This document shows, piece after piece, positions 23,845-31,073 of a stretch of DNA of 42,098 nt; the first letter of the stretch is position 1; each line of letters opens with the position of its first letter. Made by a program: the position numbers and the translations under genes. The notes below the pieces were generated by a model. It made no database searches, was not told the origin of the DNA, and saw only the letters and a list, made by a program, of their open reading frames with translations. Source of the stretch: Chloroflexota bacterium (GTDB lineage Bacteria; Chloroflexota; Anaerolineae; Caldilineales; Caldilineaceae); the NCBI GenBank assembly GCA_024277175.1, contig JAJRVT010000361.1, positions 1 through 42,098 of the forward strand, written 5' to 3'.

Positions 23845-25094
23845 TGCGCATCCTGCACGTGACCCACCAGTACGCGCCGGCCGTGGGCGGAGCCGAGCAG
23901 TACATCCAGACGCTCTCCGAGGAGCTGGCCAGCCGGGGCCACCAGGTGGACGTCTACACCAGCCGCTCCCGGGAGTACATGACCTGGCGCAATGAGCTGC
24001 CTCCCTACGAACGGATCAACGGCGTGGAGGTCCATCGTTTCCGGGCCATCCAACGCCGGGGCTACACGTGGCGGCTGCTGGACATGGGCATGCGCAACTA
24101 TCGGGCCGTGCTGCCCCGGCTCTGGGAACCCGTGATCTTCTTTGGCAACGGGCCGGTCATGCCGGGGCTGGGGCTGGCCATCGCCCGCCGAGCCGACCGT
24201 TATGATGTGGTTCACATCAGCAACATCCACTACGCCCACGCCTGGCCCGCGTTCCGGGCCGCGCGACGACAGGGGGCGCCGGTTGTGGTCACGCCACTTT
24301 TGCACGCCGAGCAACCTGTCACGTATGATGTGGGCTACATGCGCGCCATGCTGGCCCAGGCCCAGGCCGCGCTGGCCTTGACCCCGGGTGAGCGTGACTT
24401 CATGTACAAGGAAAAGCTGGCTTCCAAGGTGGTGGTCGGCGGCGTGGGGCTGGTGATAAAGGACTTCCCGCCCATGGACCCGGCCGAGGCCCGGCGGCGG
24501 TTGGGCGTTCCCCAGGATGCGTTCGTCGTCCTCTTTCTGGGACGCAAAGTCGCCTACAAGGGCCTGGAGCGGACGCTGGCGGCCTTCGACGCCCTGCGCA
24601 GGCAGAGGAGTGACGTCCATCTCCTGGCCTACGGCGCGGAGACCGACGAATCCCGTCGCCTGTGGGCCGATTACGCGGCGCAACAGGGCGCGCCCCTGGA
24701 CGCGCTGCCGGGGCTGGATGTGCGCGACGCGGTCAGCAACGAGGAGCGGCTGGCCGCGCTGGCCGCCTGCGACGTCTTCGTCATGCCGTCCACGGGCGAG
24801 TCCTTTGGCATCGTCTATCTGGAGGCGTGGGCCTACGGCAAGCCGGTTATCGGGGCCAACATCCGCGCCGTCGCATCGTTGATCGACGACGGCGTCAACG
24901 GCCACCTGGTGGACCCTGCGGAACCCGACCAGTTGGTGGAGCGCCTGGCTGGGCTGACCACGGATCCGGGCAGGGCGCGCGCCATGGGCGAAGCGGGGCG
25001 GGAAAAACTGCTGCGCCGCTACACCACCCAGCGCATCGGCGACATCGTCGAAGGCCTGTACCGCCGCGTCATTCGTCATGCGGGAAGTGAATGA
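23844..25094 (+). CDS. GT4-family glycosyltransferase
   Basis: A 416-residue GT-B enzyme. RILHVTHQYAPAVGGAEQYIQTLSEELASRGHQV is the classic N-terminus. VVLFLGRKVAYKGLERTLAAFDAL opens the donor domain and PSTGESFGIVYLEAWAYGKPVIGANI carries the canonical E-x7-E pair that binds the nucleotide sugar. Its last codons (RVIRHAGSE) resemble the ACGCATCACG spacer repeat, so the C-terminus may be repeat-derived. It is translationally coupled to the preceding glycosyltransferase by TGATG. The acceptor and sugar are unknown. Confidence 0.92.
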   Translation: MRILHVTHQYAPAVGGAEQYIQTLSEELASRGHQVDVYTSRSREYMTWRNELPPYERINGVEVHRFRAIQRRGYTWRLLDMGMRNYRAVLPRLWEPVIFFGNGPVMPGLGLAIARRADRYDVVHISNIHYAHAWPAFRAARRQGAPVVVTPLLHAEQPVTYDVGYMRAMLAQAQAALALTPGERDFMYKEKLASKVVVGGVGLVIKDFPPMDPAEARRRLGVPQDAFVVLFLGRKVAYKGLERTLAAFDALRRQRSDVHLLAYGAETDESRRLWADYAAQQGAPLDALPGLDVRDAVSNEERLAALAACDVFVMPSTGESFGIVYLEAWAYGKPVIGANIRAVASLIDDGVNGHLVDPAEPDQLVERLAGLTTDPGRARAMGEAGREKLLRRYTTQRIGDIVEGLYRRVIRHAGSE

Positions 25095-25335
25095 TAGACC
25101 GCGGATTGGGCGGATCGAGCGGATAAAAGCAGATTTTGTATCTATTCAGCGACCATCCTTAGAACGCGGATTTTCACGGACGAAAACGGACTTTCACGGA
25201 TTTTTTCAGAAAAAATCCGTGAAGATTCGCTTATATCAGCGAAAATCCGCGTTCTACCGGAGCTTGCCTGAATAGTCACCAGATTTTTCAAAAAATCCGG
25301 CTATTTTCGCCTAATCCGCTTAATCCGCGGTCTAT
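25094..25335. repeat. Nested CGCGGATT palindromes (three levels)
   Basis: The outer arms ATAGACCGCGGATT pair at 25094-25107 and 25322-25335. The middle arms AGAACGCGGATTTTC pair at 25161-25175 and 25241-25255. The inner arms TTCACGGATTTTTTC pair at 25193-25207 and 25209-25223 with a one-base loop. All arms are perfect. The whole gap of 269 bp between two glycosyltransferase genes is this structure; the short frame 25078-25275 across it is not a gene. Confidence 0.9.
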
Positions 25336-25363
25336 TGCAGTTGAATCACGAGAGCGAAATTCT

Positions 25364-26905
25364 ATGCGAGTAAGTATCATCAACCTGAACCTGGTGGGCC
25401 AGGACGCCATCGGCGGCATCATTCTGGACCAGTTACAGTTCTTCCGCCGCAACGGTGACGAGGTGCAGGTCTACACCCTGCATCCGCCCGTAGGCGTGAC
25501 CGATGGGGAGGCCGCTGCCGTGCGCGTGGTCACGGCCGGCGATCTGATCGGGCAGCGGGACGAACATTTCGCGACCTCGGACCTCTATGTCTACCACTAT
25601 CCGAGCCGCCACCCGCTCATGGAGAGCATCAAAACCCTGGCGCGCGGGGCCGTGATCTTCTACTTCCACAATGTGACTCCGCCCGAATTCTGGGAGGACG
25701 AGGCCGAGCGCGAGCAGCTGCGCGCCAGCCTGGAAGGGGTTTCCGTGCTGGCCTCCTACGCGGACCTGGCGGTGACTGACAGCGAGTACAACGCCGAGCA
25801 GTTGGTGAACGATCATCGGGTGGACCCGGACCGGGTGCGGGTGCTGCCGCCGGCCGTGCCCCTGGACCAGTTCTCGCCCGGTCCCAAGCCGCCTGACCTG
25901 CTGGAACAGTACGGCCTGGCCGGCAAGCGGATCATCCTCTATGTGGGACGCATGGCCGGCAACAAACGCGTCGACCTGCTGGTGGAGGCCTTGGCCCAGG
26001 TGCGGCAGGAGGTCCCCAACGCGGTGCTGATGCTGGTGGGCGACAAGGACGGCAACCCGTCGTTCCAGGCCATCACCGCCGCGGCCCAGGCCAGAGCTAC
26101 AGAACTGGGCGTGGCCGATGGGGTCATTTTCACCGGTCGCGTGGACGAGTTGCCTCCTTACTATCGGCTGGCGGACGTCTACGCCACGGCCAGCCTGCAC
26201 GAGGGCTTTGGCGTTCCCTTGCTGGAGGCCATGGCCTCGGGCACGCCGGTGGTCGCGACCGACGCCACCGCGCACCCGTCGGTGCTGGGCGACGCCGGCG
26301 TCCTGGTGGCGCCGGGACACGTCGAAGCCCTGACCGGCCAGATCACGCACCTGCTCCAAGATGACGCCCGCTACGGCGAGCTGGTGCAGCGGGGGCTGGC
26401 GCGGGCGCGAGACTTCTCGCTGGAGGCCTACTGGCGAGGATGGGCCGACGTCATCCATGAGGCCACCCAGTGGCTGCCCCAGGCCGCGTACCCGGGTCCT
26501 GTGACCATCAGCGGTGATGACAAACGCCGATTCCGTCGCCAGTACATCGACGTGGAGGCTATCGGCTCCCTGCTGGACGACGACCTGCGCCAGTTGGAAT
26601 CCAAGGCCGAGGTGGTGGATCACGCCTACGCGGTGCGCTCCCAGTTGCCCGTCATCGGCCCCTTCATCGCCTGGCTGCGACGCAATCTGACCTCCCATCT
26701 GAAGGAACCGTACGTGGACCCCACCTTCGGTAAGCAGGAAGCGTTCAACTGGCAGACTGTCCAGACATTGCAGATCATGGCCGCGCAACTGACCCGTTCC
26801 CAGATCGACCCGGCCGAACTCGCGGCCCTCCAGGAACGAATCAACGCCCTGGAACAACAGGTAGCGGACCTCCAATCCACCCTGGCCCGCGCCATTGAGA
26901 ATTGA
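25364..26905 (+). CDS. GT4-family glycosyltransferase with shared C-terminal docking-like module
   Basis: A 513-residue GT-B enzyme. The N-terminus is MRVSIINLNLVGQDAIGGIILDQLQFF. The donor domain has IILYVGRMAGNKRVDLLVEALAQV and ASLHEGFGVPLLEAMASGTPVVATDA with the E-x7-E pair. It is over 100 residues longer than a minimal GT4. The extra part has VRSQLPVIGPFIAWLRR (from residue 424), HLKEPYVDPTFGKQEAFN and a coiled coil (LAALQERINALEQQVADLQ). The end (AIEN) and stop are inside a CATTGA-type spacer repeat. It is closely related to the genes at 26935 and 29409, so the three probably arose by duplication. Confidence 0.92.
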   Translation: MRVSIINLNLVGQDAIGGIILDQLQFFRRNGDEVQVYTLHPPVGVTDGEAAAVRVVTAGDLIGQRDEHFATSDLYVYHYPSRHPLMESIKTLARGAVIFYFHNVTPPEFWEDEAEREQLRASLEGVSVLASYADLAVTDSEYNAEQLVNDHRVDPDRVRVLPPAVPLDQFSPGPKPPDLLEQYGLAGKRIILYVGRMAGNKRVDLLVEALAQVRQEVPNAVLMLVGDKDGNPSFQAITAAAQARATELGVADGVIFTGRVDELPPYYRLADVYATASLHEGFGVPLLEAMASGTPVVATDATAHPSVLGDAGVLVAPGHVEALTGQITHLLQDDARYGELVQRGLARARDFSLEAYWRGWADVIHEATQWLPQAAYPGPVTISGDDKRRFRRQYIDVEAIGSLLDDDLRQLESKAEVVDHAYAVRSQLPVIGPFIAWLRRNLTSHLKEPYVDPTFGKQEAFNWQTVQTLQIMAAQLTRSQIDPAELAALQERINALEQQVADLQSTLARAIEN

Positions 26906-26934
26906 CCATTGAAAATTAACCATTGACCATTACC
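26899..26934 (+). repeat. CCATTGA-type spacer repeat
   Basis: Variants of CCATTGA(a/c) repeat across the gene junction, covering the stop of one glycosyltransferase and running to the ATG of the next. A relative (ATGGTGAAT strings) fills 33982-34015. Confidence 0.6.
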
Positions 26935-28356
26935 ATGACCAAAGCCCAAATTCTGGTCCCGTCGGTGCGGATTGGCGACGCAGTCGGCGAACATACTTTC
27001 CAGCTTTGCCGGACGTTGCGCGAGCGCTATGACGAGGTGACCATCCTCGCCAACGACGCGCCGGGACCGCTGCCGCCGGACATGACTGAAGTCGTCCGCC
27101 GGGTCAAACCCCATCACAGCGAGCAGGCGGACCTGACCATCGTCCAGTACCCACTCTGGTTTCCGTTGGCCGAACGGGTGCGGGACATGGCCGGCGCGCG
27201 CATCTTCTGGTATCACGGCGTGACGCCGCCCGCTCTCTGGGGCAGCCAGCGGGACGTGGAGCTGCTGCGCGATTCCCAGGTGCGCACAGCGTTGGCGTGG
27301 CACGCGCACCTAGCCGTGGCCGCCAGCCCCTTCACCGCCCGCGAACTCCACGAGTCATGCGGCTATCCGGCCGAGCGCATCCGGGTGGTCCCCCTGCCCA
27401 TCGACGCCTCGGCCTTCGCGGCCCCGCCTGATGAGCAGACCCTGGCCGAGCTGCGCCAGCGCTGGGGGCTGGAGGGGCGTCGGGTTATGCTCTTCATCGG
27501 TCGCGTCGCCGGCAACAAACGCATCGACCTGCTCATTCAGGCCATGGCGCGGCTGAAGTCGAGCCACCCCGATCTCGCGCTGCTGGTCGTGGGTGATGAC
27601 CAGTACAACGCGGCCGCGCAGGAGCTTGCGCGCGCCTTCGCCGGTCAGGCGCGGGAACTGGGCGTGGACGACCAAGTCATCTTCACCGGGCGGGTGGAGA
27701 GCGTAGTCCCCTACCTCCATCTGGCGGATGCGTTTCTGCTGCCCAGCCAGCATGAGGGCTTCGGCGCGCCTCTGGTGGAGGCCATGGCCGCGGGCGCACC
27801 CGTCATCGCCAGCGCCAGCGGAGCCATGCCCTGGGTGCTCGCCGCCGAAAATGACGACAATGGCGAACCGGCCGGGCTGCTCTTTACGCCCGGTGACGTG
27901 GACGATCTGGTTCGCCAGATCACGCGACTCCTGGACGATCCCGAACTGGCGCAGGCGCTGGTGGCGCGAGGGCGGACCCGGGCCGGGGACTTCGGACCGG
28001 ACTTCTTCGCCCGCAACGCGCTGGAGGTGGTGGACGAGGCCGTCGCGCTGAGCGCGGATCCGACGCCCTTCGACGCCATGCTAGGGCAGACCCTCTATCC
28101 CGAGGCCGACATCGCCATCCATGACTACCAGGTGCGCTCCAACGCTCCCCTGGCGGGACCGCTGATCGAATGGACCCGCACCCAGATGACCAGCCACCTC
28201 AAGGAGCCGTACATCGACAAGATCGTGGCCCGGCAGGTGCGCTATAATCAGATGCTGGCCAGCGAACTGGACTATCTCCACGCGCAACTGCGTCAGATCG
28301 AGAACCAAATCGAGGCACTGCGCGGGGAGCGGAGTGGCGATTCAGACGGGATGTGA
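26935..28356 (+). CDS. GT4-family glycosyltransferase with shared C-terminal docking-like module
   Basis: A 473-residue GT-B enzyme. ILVPSVRIGDAVGEHTFQLCRTL begins the acceptor domain, and LTIVQYPLWFPLAERVRDM and ARIFWYHGVTPPALWG match the paralogue at 29409 nearly word for word. The donor domain has VMLFIGRVAGNKRIDLLIQAMARL and PSQHEGFGAPLVEAMAAGAPVIAS with the E-x7-E pair. From residue 400: VRSNAPLAGPLIEWTR, HLKEPYIDKIVARQVRYN and a coiled coil. I take ATG 26935; TTG 26923 lies inside the spacer repeat. It serves as a repeat-free reference for judging the insertions in the gene at 29409. Confidence 0.92.
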   Translation: MTKAQILVPSVRIGDAVGEHTFQLCRTLRERYDEVTILANDAPGPLPPDMTEVVRRVKPHHSEQADLTIVQYPLWFPLAERVRDMAGARIFWYHGVTPPALWGSQRDVELLRDSQVRTALAWHAHLAVAASPFTARELHESCGYPAERIRVVPLPIDASAFAAPPDEQTLAELRQRWGLEGRRVMLFIGRVAGNKRIDLLIQAMARLKSSHPDLALLVVGDDQYNAAAQELARAFAGQARELGVDDQVIFTGRVESVVPYLHLADAFLLPSQHEGFGAPLVEAMAAGAPVIASASGAMPWVLAAENDDNGEPAGLLFTPGDVDDLVRQITRLLDDPELAQALVARGRTRAGDFGPDFFARNALEVVDEAVALSADPTPFDAMLGQTLYPEADIAIHDYQVRSNAPLAGPLIEWTRTQMTSHLKEPYIDKIVARQVRYNQMLASELDYLHAQLRQIENQIEALRGERSGDSDGM

Positions 28357-28360
28357 TGGA

Positions 28361-28430
28361 CCGCGGATTGGGCTGATCGGGCGGATTCCAGCGGATTTAA
28401 AAAATCCGGTTTGCTCCGCCCAATCCGCGG
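28361..28430. repeat. CGCGGATT-type palindromic intergenic element
   Basis: The perfect arms CCGCGGATTGGGC (28361-28373) and complement (28418-28430) enclose an inner hairpin, GGATTTAAAAAATCC at 28393-28407. It begins 4 bp after the glycosyltransferase stop and ends 43 bp before the methyltransferase start. Confidence 0.85.
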
Positions 28431-28473
28431 CCTATTCTGGCAGTCACGATTCAGAGGAAACAAAGATCAACCT

Positions 28474-29412
28474 ATGACCGAAGAACACACGACGCCAACC
28501 GATCAGGACCTCCAGGCTCGCATCGACGCCGCGTCCTGGTACCACACCATCGACCTGGGCGACGGTCGGGTCACGCCGGGCGCGTACGACCATCGCCCCT
28601 ATCTTCCTCTCTACGGCCTGCCCGAGGACCTGACGGGCAAGACCGCGCTGGACCTGGGCGCGGCCAGCGGCTTCTTCTCCTTCGAGATGGAGCGCCGGGG
28701 CGCGCGGGTCACCGCGGTGGACCTGCCGGACTGGGAAAGCCACGACTTCGGCCCCCACTACCAGCCGGACCTGGACCCGGAGGCGGCCAACCGCTATCTC
28801 CACGAACCCTTCGAGATCGCGAAGGAAGCCCTAGGTTCGAGTGTGGAAAAGCGCCGCCTCAACATCTATGACGTCTCGCCCCAGACGGTGGGCATGCATG
28901 ACATCGTCTTCTGTGGCAGCCTGCTCATCCACCTGACCGATCCCATCCGCGCCCTGTGGAACATCGCCAGCGTCACCCGGGAGAAGGCCATCATCGCCAC
29001 CAGCATCACGCCAGCGGAACCGGAGCGCCCCATCGCGGCCATGGTCGGCTATGATCGGGGCGATGGCTGGTGGCTGCCCACTCGCCGCACGCTGGAACTG
29101 ATGACGTCCAGCGCCGGCTTCGCGGGCGTGGAGTGGTTCAGTGACTTCTATCTCAACTTCAGCGACGGCTCCACCGGCCCCTATCATGGCGTCGTTCACG
29201 CCTACAGGAGCGAGGCCGGCTGGACGGAGAACACCCGCGCCAGCCAGGACATCATCGCGGCCCAGCGGGCCACGGTGGACGTCACCACCGACGAACTGGC
29301 CGCGGAGATCGACCGGCTGCAAACCGAAGTCGAGCGGCTGCAAACCCTGGTCACCGGCTACGAACAGGGGCGGGTCATGCGTCTCATGAACTGGGTCCAG
29401 GGGCGAAAATGA
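28474..29412 (+). CDS. SAM-dependent methyltransferase, CmoB/DUF1698-like, with coiled-coil tail
   Basis: A 312-residue class I methyltransferase. WYHTIDLGDGRVTPGAYDHRP resembles the N-terminal part of CmoB-type (Methyltransf_9) enzymes. Motif I is TALDLGAASGFFSF at 57-70, with the acidic residue of the second strand in VTAVDLPDWE. DIVFCGSLLIHLTDPIRALWNI is motif IV with the following helix. Here it probably modifies a sugar or glycan end rather than tRNA, given the neighbours; that is inference. The tail, coiled coil then LQTLVTGYEQGRVMRLMNW, matches the tail of the glycosyltransferase at 17483. I take ATG 28474; the frame back to 28411 runs through the palindrome. The stop overlaps the next start (ATGA). 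Confidence 0.85.
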   Translation: MTEEHTTPTDQDLQARIDAASWYHTIDLGDGRVTPGAYDHRPYLPLYGLPEDLTGKTALDLGAASGFFSFEMERRGARVTAVDLPDWESHDFGPHYQPDLDPEAANRYLHEPFEIAKEALGSSVEKRRLNIYDVSPQTVGMHDIVFCGSLLIHLTDPIRALWNIASVTREKAIIATSITPAEPERPIAAMVGYDRGDGWWLPTRRTLELMTSSAGFAGVEWFSDFYLNFSDGSTGPYHGVVHAYRSEAGWTENTRASQDIIAAQRATVDVTTDELAAEIDRLQTEVERLQTLVTGYEQGRVMRLMNWVQGRK

Positions 29413-31073
29413 CGGCCATGAGCGGGACCGACGTCCACATCCTCATCAACACCCTGCGCCTGGGCGACGCCACCAGCCAGCACGCCTTCGACCTGGCGCG
29501 CGCGCTGCTACAGGCCGGCCATGAGGTCCAACTGCTGGCCAACTTTCCCCCGGGTCCCCTGCCCGACGACCTGCGCGAACGCATCCGCCAGGTTCATCCC
29601 GGCGACTACCAGCCGTCCGCTGCCTTGACTATCGTGGAGTACCCTCTCTGGTATCCCCTGGCCGAGCGCATTCGCGAGGCTCCGGGCGCGCGGCTCTTCT
29701 GGTACCATGGCGTGACCGATCCCGCGCTCTGGCCCACCCAGGGGGGCGCGGACGTGCTGCGTAACTCCCTGGCCCGCACCCGCCTGGCCTGGCGCGCGCA
29801 TCTGGCCGTAGTCACCAGTCCCTTCACCGCCGCGGAGCTGATCCGCCACGCCGGCCTGCCCCGGGAACGGATCCACATCGTCCCCCTGGGCGTGGACCTG
29901 CGCGCCTTCGCCGATCCCGCGCTGGCGGATCAGGCCCAGGCGTTACGACGACGGCTGAAGCTCGGTCAGCGGCGGGTGTTGCTCTACGTAGGGCGCGCCG
30001 CCGAGCACAAGCGCATCGACCTGCTGATCGACGCGTTGGCGCAGTTGTGCGGCAGGGATGCTGCACCTAAGGGGCAATCGGGGGATGTGCGGCTGCAAGC
30101 CGCACCTACGGATCCCGACAGCCTCCCTCAAGCCCCCCCCAGCCCCCCCCACAGTGGGGGGGAGCGCAGCGCCAGGCCCGGCAAAGCCCTCCCCCAGGAT
30201 TGGGGGCCGGGGGGCCGACAAACCACGGGCGAGGACGTCCATCTGCTCATTGTGGGCGACCAGGAGAGCACGGTGGAAACCCGGGAGCTGGCGGCGCGCT
30301 TGCAGGCCCAGGCCCGGCGGCTGGGCGTGGCGGATCGGGTCACGTTCACCGGGCGGGTGGATGACGTCGCGCCCTACTATCGCCTGGCCCACGTCTATCT
30401 CCAGGCCAGCCAGCACGAGGGTTTCGGCGTGCCCCTGGTGGAGGCCATGGCCGCGGGGACGCCGGTGGTGGCGGCCGCGGCCGGGGCGATGGTGTGGGTG
30501 CTGGGTGGGGGAGACGAAGAGATTGGAGAGATTGGGGAGATTGGCGGGGGGATGGCGGGGTTGGTTTTTGAGGCCGGAGATGTAGACGGGCTGGTGAGGC
30601 AGGTGCGGCGACTGCTTGATGACCCGGCGCTGCACGCGCGGCTGGCCGAGGCGGGACGCGCGCGCGCCCAGGCCTTCAGCCTGGAACGGTTTTACGCCAA
30701 CGCGATGGCGGCCGCGGACGAGGCCGTGGCGCTGGCGAGCCAAGGGCCGCCGGAGACGCTGGGGCAGGACGATCCCCTCTACGCGGCCGCGGACGTGGCC
30801 CTGCGCGACTACAGGCCCCGCTCAGGCGCGCCCGGGGTGGGGCAGTTCATCGAGTGGACGCGCGTCAACGCCACCACCCACATCAAGGAAGCCTACGTGG
30901 ACCGCATGGTGGAAGCCCAGGTCAACTACAACCGCCAACTGGCCGAACAGATCGTCGCCCTCCGCCAGCGGGTGGACGCGCTTCAGGCCCAACTGGCCGA
31001 GCTGCAAGCCGCCCGCTCCCCGAAGCCGCCCGCGCCGTCGGACGACGCCTTGATCGGAGATCCCACGCCATGA
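29409..31073 (+). CDS. GT4-family glycosyltransferase with repeat insertions and shared C-terminal module
   Basis: A 554-residue GT-B enzyme, a close paralogue of the gene at 26935 (LTIVEYPLWYPLAERIR, ARLFWYHGVTDPALW). The donor domain has VLLYVGRAAEHKRIDLLIDALAQL and ASQHEGFGVPLVEAMAAGTPVVAA with the E-x7-E pair. Between DALAQL and VHLLIVGD about 62 residues replace the 8 of the paralogue; this DNA is C/G palindrome plus a GTGCGGC hairpin (30049-30236). A second insertion, EEIGEIGEIGG, comes from an AGATTGG repeat at 30520-30546. The end carries RSGAPGVGQFIEWTR (residue 471 on), HIKEAYVDRMVEAQVNYN and a coiled coil. Both ends overlap neighbours by ATGA. The insertions fall in surface loops, so it may still be active. 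Confidence 0.88.
   Translation: MTAMSGTDVHILINTLRLGDATSQHAFDLARALLQAGHEVQLLANFPPGPLPDDLRERIRQVHPGDYQPSAALTIVEYPLWYPLAERIREAPGARLFWYHGVTDPALWPTQGGADVLRNSLARTRLAWRAHLAVVTSPFTAAELIRHAGLPRERIHIVPLGVDLRAFADPALADQAQALRRRLKLGQRRVLLYVGRAAEHKRIDLLIDALAQLCGRDAAPKGQSGDVRLQAAPTDPDSLPQAPPSPPHSGGERSARPGKALPQDWGPGGRQTTGEDVHLLIVGDQESTVETRELAARLQAQARRLGVADRVTFTGRVDDVAPYYRLAHVYLQASQHEGFGVPLVEAMAAGTPVVAAAAGAMVWVLGGGDEEIGEIGEIGGGMAGLVFEAGDVDGLVRQVRRLLDDPALHARLAEAGRARAQAFSLERFYANAMAAADEAVALASQGPPETLGQDDPLYAAADVALRDYRPRSGAPGVGQFIEWTRVNATTHIKEAYVDRMVEAQVNYNRQLAEQIVALRQRVDALQAQLAELQAARSPKPPAPSDDALIGDPTP
30087..30218 (+). repeat. GTGCGGC hairpin plus C/G palindromic repeat inside a coding gene
   Basis: GTGCGGC-tgcaa-GCCGCAC (30087-30105) is followed by C8 (30133-30140), C8 (30143-30150), ACAGT and G7 (30156-30162). 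A copy of the CCCCCAGGATTGGGGG element follows (30190-30218), identical over 29 bp to the copies at 21223, 21272 and 21367. It lies in frame within the glycosyltransferase at 29409. Confidence 0.95.
30520..30546 (+). repeat. In-frame AGATTGG repeat, 9-bp period
   Basis: AGATTGGAG, AGATTGGGG and AGATTGGCG run in tandem and encode EIGEIGEIGG. The motif is related to the intergenic heptad element, but here the period is 9 and TGA is absent, so the frame stays open. Confidence 0.8.

Noticed and set aside
25078-25275. A 65-residue basic open frame between two glycosyltransferase genes
   Set aside because: It consists entirely of nested palindromic repeat and lacks a ribosome site.
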